The notes beneath the pieces are model-generated. The model was not told the origin of the DNA and searched no databases. It worked only from the letters and a program-made list of their open reading frames with translations. Shown piece after piece: positions 35,687 to 46,884 of a DNA stretch of 64,000 nt. The position numbers were made by a program, and so were the translations under genes. The first letter of the stretch is position 1. Each line of letters starts with the position of its first letter. Origin of the DNA: Areca catechu (taxonomy: Eukaryota > Streptophyta > Magnoliopsida > Arecales > Arecaceae). The stretch spans positions 45,961,088 through 46,025,087 of the forward strand of contig CM038040.1 of the NCBI GenBank assembly GCA_021397845.1. The letters run 5' to 3'.

Positions 35687-36065
35687 GGATGGTAAAAACA
35701 GGCGGAAAGGTAAATTGAAAGAGGGAGAAAACACCAAGAGAATGATCCTGGGAGGCAAAAAGAGGTCCTCAGGCATGAGCTCGGTGAACCCAGCGCAGGA
35801 AGCCGGGCTTCAACTCCCCTGTTCCCCCACACTTCTTTCGTTTACATCTCCTCTAAGCACGGGAATCCTTCGGGAACCCGCCTTAGGGGATCTGTTCCAT
35901 CTTGCCACTCTCTAACTTGACCATCGGAGTGACCCTGCCGGAATCCCCGGTCTGGGTCTCTGACTTTGTTTGCAGGTCCGGGAGCTTGGAGATCTCGAGG
36001 TGAGAGAGTCCGAGACCGGTGCCAGCTCAAGAGCTACAGGCCACCGCGGTGAGATCGGCAACAGA

Positions 36066-36081
36066 TTGGTGCGCCAGGTAG
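36066..36081 (+). other. Primer-binding site of Tat element
   Basis: TTGGTGCGCCAGGTAG follows the presumed LTR end and resembles the TTGG(C/T)GCC-type sites of plant gypsy elements. The matching tRNA was not assigned. Confidence 0.55.
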
Positions 36082-36141
36082 GGGGCAGAACAGTAACCCC
36101 TGTGCGAGCAAGCTCTCCGTGGGCGAAAGCGCGCTCTGACT

Positions 36142-37790
36142 ATGGTGGTGATGCGTGGACACGAAGCATCCGCCAGTCGAGCGAGAGAAGTTCCTTCTCC
36201 TCAAGGGCTGCGTAGCCCGGAGAGGGAACTTCCTGGTCCACCTCCTCCTCCTCAGCCATCCTCGGTGGACGATCCTTTCGCAGCTGTTATCTAGCAGCTG
36301 CAAACTTGACCACTATTATGCGGCAACTACAGCACCAGCAGTGCTCCTTGGCCACTCAACCCCAGCCAGGGGCCCCCGCGGAAGCCTGCGCTCCATCCAA
36401 GGCAGGTCCTCTCATCCGCGGGTAGTTTCCAACCCCCGCGGGAGCCACCAGACTCCCGCAAAGAGGAGCTACTCTAGTTCGGCAGATCACGAGAGTCGAT
36501 CCCCGGCCAACGACACTGAAGTAGCGCGGTGCATCAGGCGCCATCGGGGCAAGGCCCCTCGCCGAGACCGATCGGCAACCCCTTCTCCAGCGGCTTCGGT
36601 GAAAGATTTCACCGACGAGGCCATCAGGCGCCAGGCTGAGAGGCACCTGGAGGAGCACGACCGCAAGTTGGCGGAGTTCTCCCGCCGCTTTACCGACATG
36701 CAGAGCTCCCTGACAGATCCAACAGGCTACAATGCCCAACCACCCTTCTCCCGTGAAATCCAAGAGGAACCGATCCCGGGTCGGTTCCGCATGCCTCAGG
36801 TGGATCCTTATGATGGGACCACCGATCCCTTGGACCATTTAGAGAGCTATAAGGCTCTCATGAGGGTCCAGGGAGCGACGGACGCTCTTCTATGCATTGC
36901 CTTCCCGGCCACCCTCCGGAAGGCTGCTCGAGTTTGGTTCACCCGCCTCGAGCTGGAATCTATTAGCTCCTTCCGTCAATTGGAAGGAAAGTTTGTGGCA
37001 CACCTCGACGCTTGCCGGAAGGTGCCAAGAGAGGTGGATAGCCTCTTCTCTATCTGCCAGCAGGACCAGGAGCTGCTGCGGGATTACATTACCCGCTTCA
37101 AGACCGCCACCCTGGAAATCTATAGTCTGGACGAGCCTGTCGCCATGCTGGTGTTGAAGTGCGGGCTCAAGACCTCCTGTCTGACATACTCCATGGATAA
37201 AAAGCCCCCCAAGATGTACTCTGAGCTCCTCCTCCATGTCCACAAGTACATCCGAGCGGAGGAGGCTGATCGCACCAGGCGAGAGCTGGACGGGAAGCCT
37301 TCAAAGAAGCCTGCCCCAAGGGATGTCCCCGGGGCCCGGAGGCCTGGACCACCTGCAGATTTTCGTCCAGGCCTGAAGTCGAAGAACGGTGCTGTCCCGG
37401 AAAGAACGTTCACCCCTCTCCTCACTCCCAGAATGAAGATCCTCATGGAGATTGAGGGTGAGCACTACCTCCGCCGACCTCCTCCTCAGAACCCAAGGAG
37501 CATCCATGACAAGACAAAATATTATCAATTTCACCGCAAGCACGGCCACGACATGGAGGAGTGCCGCAATCTGAAGCGGGAGATTGAGGAGCTTATCAAG
37601 AGGGGCTACCTCAGGAAATTCGTGAGGAACGAAGCCCCGGTGGAGGGTCAGCCGCTCGCAGCCCTTCCCCCCATCCCTGCAATTGACAACCGCCCAACGG
37701 AGAAGCCGGTGGGCATAATCTTCTTGGGGATTGGGCATGCGACAAAGAGAGCCCGGGAGGCGAGAGACCTAGAGAATGTACTCCCCTTCA
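36142..37790 (+). pseudogene. Gypsy gag of Tat element
   Basis: Particle protein. The likely start is the ATG at 36142 (MVVMRGHEAS) in one frame; two shifts near 36300-36430 move the reading to the long frame that is open from 36155 to 38050. The retrotransposon gag core lies at about 36780-37240: MPQVDPYDGTTDPLDHLESY, ATLRKAARVWFTRL, and LRDYITRFKTATLEI. A knuckle-like block YYQFHRKHGHDMEEC at 37530-37565 keeps the His and last Cys but the first cysteine has become tyrosine. The next block, LKREIEELIKRGYLRKFV, is standard for the Tat gag end. It runs straight into protease, without a stop. Confidence 0.85.
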
Positions 37791-38268
37791 AAAAGGGGAA
37801 TAAAAATGAAAATATAAACAATGATACAGTGGTGGTCGAGATGACCATCACGAAACATCCTGTACATCGCATTATGGTGGATAGTGAGAGTTCTACTGAC
37901 ATACTTTTTTATGATGCTTTCTCCCGAATGAATCTGTCTTATGATCAATTAAAGCCGGTGCACACCCCTCTCGTGGGATTCACCAGAGATTCGGTGGGGG
38001 TCGAGGGAGAGATCACTCTTCCTGTCACTGTCGGATCCCCACCTCGGTAGAGTACGATCATGATGATGTTTACCGTCGTCAAGCTCCCATCACCTTATAA
38101 TGCCATCCTCGGTCGTCCAGGGCTCAACCAGCTGGACGCTGTCATTTCCACTAACAGATTGCTGGTGCAGTTTCCTACCGCCTCTGGGATGGAAGTAATG
38201 AGAGGGACGGCCCAGCCCGTCCAACATTGCCTGCAGACGGTCCCGGGGGCCCGGAACGCTGAGCTCGG
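37791..38268 (+). pseudogene. Aspartic protease of Tat element, altered active site
   Basis: Polyprotein processing. VHRIMVDSESSTDILFYDAF at 37861-37920 is the active-site region. The catalytic triad should be Asp-Ser/Thr-Gly, but the third residue is Glu (GAG). Downstream VGVEGEITLPVTVGS and YNAILGRPGLNQLDAV (38095-38145) are typical flap and helix blocks. A TAG stop at 38048-38050 interrupts the domain; the frame is otherwise unbroken across it. Both the Glu change and the stop would prevent activity. Confidence 0.82.
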
Positions 38269-39330
38269 CTCTGATGTCGACGACCTTGACCTAAGAGAGC
38301 AAGACCCCAGGGGAGGGCCCATGGAGCGCCTATTGACGTACCCTCTCGGTTCGGACCCTCAGAAGATAGTGCAAATAGCAGCCCAGCTCCCGAAAGAAGA
38401 GCGGGCCCGTTTGCTAGACTTCCTCCGGGCGAACGCTGATGTGTTCGCCTGGTCCACTGCTGACATGCCAGGTATCCCCTCGGAAGTCATCACCCACCGG
38501 TTGAATATTGATCCAAGGTGCCGCCCTGTCCGCCAGAAGAAGAGAAGTTTTGCTGCGGAGAGGCAGAAGGCCATCAATGAAGAAGTGGAGAAGCTTCTTG
38601 CCACCGGCTTTGTACGGGAGGTATGGTATCCCCCCAGTTGGCTGGCGAACGTGGTCATGGTGAAGAAGAGCAATGGCAAGTGGACGATCTGCGTGGACTA
38701 CACCGACATCAATCGAGCTTGTCCAAAGGACAGCTTCCCTCTTCCAAAGATCGACCAACTCGTGGACACCACTTCAGGGCATCGCCTCCTCTCTTTCATG
38801 GATGCCTTCTCGGGTACAACCAGATCCGAATGCACCCGGAGGACGAGGAGCACACTACTTTCGTCACCGACCGCGGAACCTACTATTACAAGATGATGCC
38901 ATTCGGCCTCAAGAACGTCGGGGCCACGTACCAACGGTTGGTCAACAAAGTCTTCAAAGACCAGATCAGCTGCAACATGCAGGTGTACGTGGATGATATG
39001 CTGGTGATGAGCAAGCCCCTTTCGGACCATGTCGACAACCTGGCAGAGACCTTCGGTAACCTCCGGCTTCACCAGATGAAATTGAACCCGGCAAAGTACA
39101 CTTTCGGCGTGTCCGCCGGGAAGTTCCTCGGGTTCATGGTAACCCAAAGGGGGATAGAAGCCAACCCGAAGAAGGTCCAACTATCCTGGACATGGAGCAA
39201 CCCACCTTCAAGAAGCAAGTGCAGCGACTCACCGGCCGGATAGCCTCCCTGAGTCGATTTATCTCGAGTTCCGCTGACCGCTGCCAGCCCTTTTTTAAGG
39301 TGCTGAGGAAGATGAACGACTTTACCTGGA
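38269..39330 (+). pseudogene. Reverse transcriptase of Tat element
   Basis: Copies element RNA into DNA. Blocks in order: FAWSTADMPGIPSEVITHRL (38444-38505), EVEKLLATGFVREVWYP (38584-38630), WLANVVMVKKSNGKW and CVDYTDINRACPKD (38640-38730), LLSFMDAFSG (38790-38815), TYYYKMMPFGLKN (38880-38920) and YVDDMLVMS with both Asp residues (38985-39010), then GKFLGFMVTQRGIEANPKK. Two single-base deletions shift the frame, at about 38814 (inside the DAFSGY block) and about 39180. The catalytic motif itself is intact. Confidence 0.88.
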
Positions 39331-40235
39331 CGGAGGAGTGCTAGGAGGCGTTCGATGAGCTGAAGAGGACACTGGCATCCCCGTCGCTGCTTTCCAGGCC
39401 CGAAGAAGGAGAGGAGCTCCTCCTGTACCTGGCAGTCACCCCGGAGGCCATCAGTTCAGTCCTGGTTCGGACTGATGACAAGGGAATGCAAAGGCCGGTG
39501 TATTATACAAGAAAACTCCTCCGCGATGCGGAGCTCAGGTATTCTCGGTCTAAGAAACTGATTTTTGCACTAATCGTGTCCGCTCAGCATCTCAGATCTT
39601 ATTTTCAAGCGCACCCCATCGCTGTCCTGACGGATCAGCCACTGAAAGCGGTGCTCAGTCGCACTGACACATCTGGGCGCCTGGCGAAGTGGGCGCTCAA
39701 GCTCAGCGAGTTCGACATCACCTACAGGCCGAGGTCGACCATGAAGGCACAGGTACTCGCTGATTTCTTGGTCGAGTGTGCAAGCCTGGGCGAGGGGGCT
39801 GAAGAGAGCCTTCAAGACCGGTAGCTGGAGCCAGGACCAGAGGAAGACGTCTGGATCCTTCATGTAGACGGAGCCTCGAACTCCAGCAAGAATGGAGCTG
39901 GACTCTTCCTCGCCAATGGTGAAGGAGTTATCGATGAATGTGCGCTCCGTTTCCAGTTTGCCGCCACTAACAATCAAGCGGAGTATGAAGCGCTCCTCGC
40001 AAGGCTGAGAGTGTCCCGCGAGCTGGACGTGGCCAACCTTAAGGTCTTCACCGACTCGCAGCTGGTAGTCGGGCAGATATCGATGGAGTACGGGGCGCGG
40101 GACCCCCAAATGGCGAAGTACCTGGAGCTCTTGAGAACAAGCGCGGCAGGATTTTGGCATTTCAGCGTATCCCATATACCTCGCGGGGAAAACGCTTGCG
40201 CGGACGCACTTTCCCGCCTTGCAACCCTGCCGGAC
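39331..40235 (+). pseudogene. RNase H (two units) of Tat element
   Basis: The tether RNase H shows RPVYYTRKLLRDAELRYS, LIFALIVSAQHLRSYF and VLTDQPLKAVLSR (39490-39660), ending STMKAQVLADFLVE. A second, archaeal-type RNase H follows: WILHVDGASNSSKNGAGLF (39850-39906), NNQAEYEALLARLRV (39970-40014), FTDSQLVVGQ and HIPRGENACADALSRLA (40050-40220). The two-RNase H layout is known from Tat-clade elements. TAG stops at 39340 (after TEEC) and 39822 interrupt an otherwise single frame. The catalytic Asp, Glu, Asp and final Asp are visible. Confidence 0.85.
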
Positions 40236-41577
40236 TCACCGTTGGGCCGCGCTTACATCGAGCACCTTGAGGCCCCGAGCTACGAGACACCCATGGAGGT
40301 CCAACAAGTCAACCAAGAGCCCAGCTGGATGGACAAGTACATCGAGTACATCACCGATGTCACCCTGCCAGAGGACCGCGTGGCGGCTGGCCTCATTAAG
40401 AGGAAGGCCACACGATTCGTCTTAATGGATGGGTTACTGTATCGAAGGTCCTACTCCTACCCGCTCCTCAAGTGTCTGAGACCCGCAGAGGCCACACTCG
40501 TGCTCCAAGAGATCCATGAGGGCGTCTGTGGGAACCACGTGAGGGGCAGGACACTGGCATACAAGGCCCTCCATCAAGGTTACTTCTGGGAGACAATGAA
40601 AGAAGACGCAGCTGACTTCATGAAGAGGTGCGACCGGTGTCAGCGGCACCTAGTGGTGCAACGTCAGCCCGCTGCTCCACTCTCCCAGCTCTCCGCCCCA
40701 TGGCCGTTCACTCAATGGGGCATGGATCTCCTAGGACCTTTTCCCCCGACGTCCGGGCAACGGAAATTCTTGATCGTGGCCATCGACTACTTCACGAAGT
40801 GGGTTGAGGCCGAACCCTTGGCCCGGATCACGGAGGCAAACATCACCAAGTTCCTCTGGAAGTTAATTATTTATCGCTTTGGCCTACCGCACACTATTAT
40901 CATCGACAACAGACGTCAATTCGATTGTCGGGAGTTCGAGAAGTTTTGCAACAACCTCGGCATCCACCATCGTTTCACTCCGGTGGCGCATCCACAGACA
41001 AATGAAGAAGCCGAGGTAACCAATAGGACCATCTTGCAAGGCCTCCGGACAAGACTGGACCAGGCCAAGGGTAGGTGGGCAGAAGAGCTCCCGAGCGTCC
41101 TTTGGGCGTATCACACTATCCCAAGAACGGCTACGAATGAGACCTCGTTCAACCTTGTCTTCGGAGCAAAAGTTGTTATCCCAGCTGAGCTCAGCCTACC
41201 GACCCTGCGCGTGGAGCAGTACGACGAGACGGAGAACCCTACCAGGATGCTGCTAAACCTGGACCTCCTTGAAGAAATGAGGGACATGGCCTGAGTTCGG
41301 ATGGCTGCCTACCGGCAGCGAGTGGCCAGATACTACAACTCCAGAGTGCGACCGAAGTCCTTCCGCCAGGGAGATTTGGTACTCCGCCGCGCTGAGGCTT
41401 CCCAGCCACGGGAGTGCGGAAAGCTCTCCCCAAATTGGGAAGGCCCTTATAGGGTGGCGGAGGCACTTCCTCATGGGGCGTACTACCTGGAGGAGCTAGG
41501 CGGATCCTGGTTCCCTCGGACCTGGAATGCCTCAAATATTTTTTTCTTGTTCCCAGCTTCGCATGCCCCTCTTTCTT
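40236..41577 (+). pseudogene. Integrase of Tat element
   Basis: The zinc part has HEGVCGNHVRGRTLAYKAL and CDRCQRHLV (40516-40670). The core has GMDLLGPFPPTSGQRKFLIV and DYFTKWVEAEPL, then IIIDNRRQFD and NEEAEVTNRTI (40720-41030); the two Asp and the Glu of the DDE triad are present. SVLWAYHTIPRTATNETSFN follows. A TGA at 41292-41294 cuts the frame before YRQRVARYYNSRV and LSPNWEGPYRVAEALPHGAY. The frame ends at 41577. Tat integrases often end in HKYY-type residues; here the end reads FPASHAPLS. Confidence 0.88.
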
Positions 41578-42176
41578 AAATAGATGGGGCGTGGTTTAGT
41601 CCTTGAGTGAGTCTTGGTCTTCTTGTTGGGCTAAGACTTCTTGGGTTATTAGGCTTCAACTTCTTGGACCCAAATTGATTAGAATTTTCTAAATAATTAG
41701 GCTTCTAAGTGGTTACAACCAACCAACTAACTACCTAACCAACTAGCTAACCTACTAACCAATTAACAAACCTGGACTCAACCCTATAACCCAATTGGGT
41801 TATGTTACAATCTCTCAAAAAACTCCTTTCTAAGTCACATGAGAAAAACACTTAATCCTGGATCAAGTCCCTAGCCCAACATGTTGTGTTCCAAATATGA
41901 CTCAGAGCCCCCTGAAACATCTCAAGGAATTCTCTGGAACACTTCCAAGAACCGCTTGGGACACGCCCCCAAGCTCCAGGGATCACCTCCAGCATCCCTG
42001 CCATGGCCTCCCAAGTCTCTCCAAGGCTTGGGAGTACCATGCAAAACCCTATAGCCATACCCGTGAAGGCCGCGCTCCTCGTTGCCGGTGGGTTTTGACC
42101 CTCCCCTCTTCCTTCCTCCCGACATACTCGAGGAAGAAGAGTCCCACCAGGAGTCTTCTTCCCCGTCTCTTCTTTT

Positions 42177-42178
<2 letters not shown>
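41578..42178. other. Unassigned 0.6 kb after the Tat integrase
   Basis: No coding region. A stretch of short CCAACTAACTA/CTAACCAACTAG repeats (41715-41765) and a C/T-rich part are present. TGTTGGGCTAAG at 41615 could be an LTR start, but no partner, primer site or tRNA match was found. It does not match the Tat element's 5' LTR. Confidence 0.4.

Positions 42179-42231
<53 letters not shown>
42179..42231. repeat. (AT)n microsatellite, about 26 units
   Basis: Uninterrupted TA dinucleotides, close to the border between the Tat element and the gene-like island. Confidence 0.95.
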
Positions 42232-42234
<3 letters not shown>

Positions 42235-43348
42235 TGCCTAGCAACTGAGAGTATTTAATTCAACTCTCAAACTTTATTGTCCACAAATACCAACCCGATG
42301 ATGACAAATAATGGCCACTGATATCGTCAAACTTTAGATTTCCGATATATTTAAATGAAATATTATCTTGACCACTCTAAAGTCAATTCCATTTTCGTGT
42401 CTTTCTGTATCCTTACAAGTTAAGCCTGATGTACATATAGCAACATTTTTAATTGAATCAAGAATGTTAAGGATTATCTTGCATTCAGGATGACAAGGGT
42501 GAGGATTGAGGAGCAATTTCATGTAGTTTAGTGCAGCAATAACCAGAATAGAAGCTTGTCATCATACCAACCTCAGAATCTCTTTGGAAACACCATGTCT
42601 CTCTGTATGTATCTGTTGGTGAAGCATTTCATGCGGAAACGAATAGGTAACCAAACAATCTCTCTCTTACAGTATATATCTATCTTAAACCCTCTATACC
42701 TAGCATTCCATAGAATTGATTTTGGGTACAGATACAGTCCTTGATGTTCTGGTTTTCCTTTTGTACTGACAATAACTAAAAAAAACGAGATTGAATTCAA
42801 TACTTCTTCTTTTTTCTTTTATTTTGGTGGATTCATAAGCATCTGTACTCTCTGAAGCTGTCAAAAATACAGCTTCCCATTTTCTTTCTATAGATCGGTC
42901 CCTTGCTATGGAAAATTTTCTTTTTCTTTTTCGTTTTTAATTTTTGTTGTAGAGATTCATTTTGGCTTCTCCTTCATTTTTTATTGTTTATTTATCATGT
43001 TCATGATACATAAAATGTAGAAAAAATATGTTTATATAACGTGCCCAAACCATCAGTGGGAAAATGGTCAGCAACTATTGAACTTCTAAGAATGGATGCC
43101 AATATTTGCTTTTATTGAAAATTAACCTCTATAGATTTGATTCGATGCCTACGATCTTGAGCCAAGTATTCTTTCAAACAGGTTATATGAGAAAGGTCTA
43201 AAGATGGAATTCTGCTTTTTTATTGTATAAGAGGATTAGATTAATCAAATTACTCGAAGGCTAAAATTTGTAGATTTCTTGATGTTAAGATGTCCCAAGT
43301 ATTATCTTATTGCAAACTATTGTTCTGAAGCCATTAATTTTGTCAGCA
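42232..43348. other. Upstream region of kinase pseudogene, no ectodomain
   Basis: No lectin, S-locus glycoprotein, PAN or DUF26 coding blocks, no signal peptide and no membrane segment were found on either strand. The sequence looks like intron or intergenic DNA. It shows where the missing front part of the neighbouring receptor kinase should be. Confidence 0.5.
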
Positions 43349-45285
43349 GCAAGGAGAAACCAAGAACAAAATGACCCTGTTTCACCTGTATCGGAAAGAA
43401 GAAATCTTTCGCCATATGAAAACAAGCTTGTAATTGTCATGAAGGATGGCAGTGGCCCAGACCCACCATTATTCGATTTTAACATGATAATAGCAGCAAC
43501 AAACAACTTTAGCAGGGAAAGTGAGCTCGGAAAGGGAGGATTTGGTTCAGTTTACAAGGTACTTTTTATTTCTTCGAACCACTTTGAATTGAACTTGATA
43601 AGTTTCAAAGGCTTATGATTCCGTCACCAGGGAAAGCTTCCAAGTGGTCCAGAAATAGCAGTGAAGAGACTATCCAAGAAGTCTGGGCAGGGCTTAAAGG
43701 AATTCAAGAACGAGGTGGAACTGATATCCAAGCTCCAGCACAGGAACCTGGTTAGTCTCCTGGGTTGCTGCATACATGGAGAAGAGAAGCTTTTGATCTA
43801 TGAGTTCATGCCAAAGAAGAGCTTGGATAAATTTCTCTTTGGTTAGATTTCCCATCATAAACATACATAATGGTCGACGTAGGCTTACTGAATTTATGCA
43901 GAACCTTGTTTTGTTCATCGAGTTATTTTATCATGTTCTTTTCTAATTCAATTTTCTCATTGCCAAACAAGTAGGTATAGAGAAGATATAGTATGTTTTA
44001 AACTGTTTAGCCAGTCTAAAGTTATTTTGCAAATGGTAGTTTTCTTCATTGAGAATGGTATTCTCATCTGTAAGGAATTATACCTGATTTTTTTTTTTTT
44101 TATTTTTTTTTTAAAAAAAAGTTTCCCTTTATCTTCTAGAAAGCCTTTTATAATTTTGCAGATTTTGTAATCAACATTTTTTGGTCTATACAAGCTAGTT
44201 TTTATAACTCGATTAATGTAATGGTAATAAGTTCCTATGATTTTTTTGGGTCAGATGCAACCAAGAAAGATCTATTAGACTGGAAATGCCGCTACAACAT
44301 TATTGAAGGGATTGCTCGGGTCTGCTATACCTTCACAGAGATTCTAGATTGAGGATTATTCACCGAGATCTGAAAGCGAGCAATGTTCTATTGGACGAAC
44401 AATTTAATCCCAGAATATCTGACTTTGGCATGGCAAGGATTTTTGGTAGAAATCAAAGTTTAGAAAGGACGGATGAAGTTGTTGGAACAATGTAAGTTAT
44501 TAGATTAATAGAACTTCCTGTTTGTTTGGTGTTCTTAAGAACATGTTCATGTCATGCTCATAAGTTTTCTTTTCCGAGGAAATCATGCTCATAGGTTTTC
44601 ATGTACAAGTTTTCTTTTTGCTTTTTTTTTTTTTAACTCTGGAAAAGAAATGCTTTCTAGTTTATATAAGTTTGGGAGACATGCATACTGTACATTCCAC
44701 ATAAAATGCTAGAGAAGATTTCATATGAATATGCTGATATTCTATATTGCAAAACAAATTTTTTTTTTTTTTTTTTCTCTTTTCCTTTTTAGAAGAATAA
44801 TGGTGGATAAGAACTCGGGAGCTCCCGAAGAGTTGTGCTAACCAACCGTGACAAGTTGGTTAGCAACAAATTTTGATGCCACTGTAGGTTTTCTATACTC
44901 ATGACAAAGCAGTCATGCACCTGCCAAGAATACAATTTATCAATATGGTTCGATTTAATTTTATGAATTTTACTAGGTACTCAAACCATATGCTCTGAAC
45001 TTTGAAATGCAGTGGCTACATGTCTCCTGAGTATGCCATGGAAGGGCACATTTCCGAGAAATCCGATGTCTTCAGCTTTGGTGTTTTGCTTTTAGAAGTG
45101 GTGAGTGGTAGGAGGAACAACTATTTTTTCAAAGATGAGAAAGGTCTGAATCTTTTGGGATATGTAAGTATATATTCAATTCAGTTCTCTTTGTGTGCAA
45201 TGATATTTGCTTTCGGTTATTGAATTATTTGGCACTCATCCTCACATAAGAAAAACAAACTCAAAAAGAATAACTCCCGGCCCTG

Positions 45286-45365
<80 letters not shown>

Positions 45366-45739
45366 TTTTTGAGAAGAAGGGGCGACAGTTAGCTTATCTA
45401 AGTTCCATTTATCATTTTTTTGTGAAAAACTTTATAGTTGAATTTTATTTGAATCAGGCATGGACAATGTGGAAGGAAAACAGGGTCGTAGAGTTGATCG
45501 ATCCATCATTAGGTGACTCATGGTCTTACTCAGAAGTGCTCAAAATCATTAAAGTGGGTCTCTTATGTGTGCAAGAATTCCCAGCAGACAGGCCATCCAT
45601 GTCTCTGGTAGTGTCCATGCTTACCAGTGATGCAAATGTCCCGGTTCCAAAACAGGTTGCATTCTCCATTTCATCCCCGGAAATCAAGGAGACATGCTCT
45701 GCAAATGATCTCACCATTACCAAACCAGAGTGCAGATAA
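43349..45739 (+). pseudogene. S-receptor-like (G-type lectin) Ser/Thr kinase, kinase part only
   Basis: Cytosolic kinase half of a plant receptor-like kinase of the S-domain class, which phosphorylates Ser/Thr in signalling. Exons with GT-AG borders: 43349-43558, 43631-43841, 44255-44491, 45013-45163 and 45458-45739. Motifs in order: ATNNFSRESELGKGGFGSVYK (glycine loop, written in part), IAVKRLS with the ATP lysine, LQHRNLVSLLGCC, LLIYEFMPKKSLD, IIHRDLKASNVLLDE, ISDFGMAR, GYMSPEYAMEG, SDVFSFGVLLLEV, ADRPSMSLVVSML, and a C-terminal SANDLTITKPECR typical of this subfamily. One base is missing near 44320, shifting the frame before the HRDLK block. Ectodomain and membrane segment are absent. The intron pattern matches the classic S-domain kinases. 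Pseudogene, or a decayed 3' copy. Confidence 0.88.
45289..45361. repeat. (CT)n microsatellite, about 36 units, in kinase intron
   Basis: An uninterrupted CT run in the last intron of the kinase pseudogene. The run is long and pure, so it is likely to vary in length between individuals. Confidence 0.95.
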
Positions 45740-46880
45740 TGTGTGAACATGACATAAATCCACCAACTTCTTGTTATATTGTTGCAGGCATGGTGCAATC
45801 AAAGTTTAGCCACGGTGAATACATTTGGATCGAGATGGATGCTTGCTGCGATGGCGTCATCTCGAGTGGAAGAATATATGACCATTACCTGCTCTACCAT
45901 TGTTAATTTTTGGTAGATCTTGAATGTGACCTGATGGTGTGCTATTATCTAATTTATACCGGTCCCGAGACACCGTTCAAGATTAAGAACTGCATGTTTT
46001 GCTGCAACATGACTCGATACCAAGTTGCATTTGCACCGGAAAAATCTACCATCTGCAATAGTTGTTGCAGTAGATGGTTTGTCGATATAACTCATTTCGA
46101 TGCTCTCTCGATGGCAGAATTCAACATGTTTTTGGGTCTACCGACTACCAAGACAATGTATGAACAATATCAGACATATCTAGGCGACCTTCGATTAATT
46201 GTCAAATAGTTAAGCAAGAAAGTCTTCTAGAAGAATGTTTTAATTTTGTTCCATTCCAGCCCTGAAACTTCCTGTCATGTAGGATCTACAGGCAATCACC
46301 CATCCATCGCATCTTCAATTAGAGAGCAGAATGGTTTTCTTCTCTCCGTTTCAATGACCCATGAAAAGAAAAAAGAGTTCTACATTCGGTTTTCCACTCT
46401 TCCTCAAGCGATGACCCGGGAAAAATTGGTATCCTGCAACGATGACATTTCCCACCTTTCAAACAAGATTTAGGGTACCTTTCCTGCGTAGCAATTGCAA
46501 AAGTTGATTGGTTTCTCCACGACCGCGAAAGATGAGAAGAATACAACCACGAATGAGTGTTGGATCAGAGAGAAGGTAAATGGCAAGTCATATATATTCA
46601 CCTTTTGAAGTCATTCACTTACCATTCTACCTGTCCACCCACCGATATAGAAACTGCAGCATTTCTTCGCATCAACACAAACAAGCATACATATATAATA
46701 AATAAAATAGTGGCTGGCTTGCATGGCTTCTGTTCGAGTCTTCCCTCCTGGTTCCCTGGTGAAACCATGCATGCCATCAACTTCTTCAAACATGCCGGCG
46801 CCGTGTCTAACCTCATCTAATTGACTACAGCTTATCTGCTCCAATTTCCTATGAGTAAATCAAAAGAACGGGACAATTGG
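45740..46880. other. Spacer between kinase pseudogene and LINE fragment
   Basis: No recognised gene. A 99-residue frame at 45910-46209 has several cysteines (CMFCCN, CNSCCSRW) but matches no family I know, and lies just after the kinase stop. It could be kinase 3' flank. No repeat structure was noticed. Confidence 0.4.
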
Positions 46881-46884
46881 TCAA

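Larger units (their letters stand above)
33281..36063 (+). mobile_element. Presumed 5' LTR of Tat element
   Basis: The right border is set by CAACA just before the primer site; the left border (TG at 33281) is inferred from the end of the copia RNase H and the change in base composition. TATAAAAG lies at 35679-35686, giving a U3 of about 2.4 kb, most of it a tandem array, and an R-U5 part of under 400 bp. With no 3' copy in the window the LTR length cannot be proved. Confidence 0.5.
33281..41577 (+). mobile_element. Tat-type Ty3/gypsy element, 3' end missing
   Basis: A plus-strand gypsy element with presumed 5' LTR (33281-36063), primer site, gag, protease, RT, RNase H and integrase in gypsy order. 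Integrase blocks and the polyprotein layout match the Tat lineage. After the integrase stop at 41577 no polypurine tract or second LTR with the 185-bp repeat appears, so the 3' end is deleted or replaced. Premature stops and two single-base deletions in pol make it inactive. Its GC content is clearly higher than the AT-rich sequence on both sides. Confidence 0.85.
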
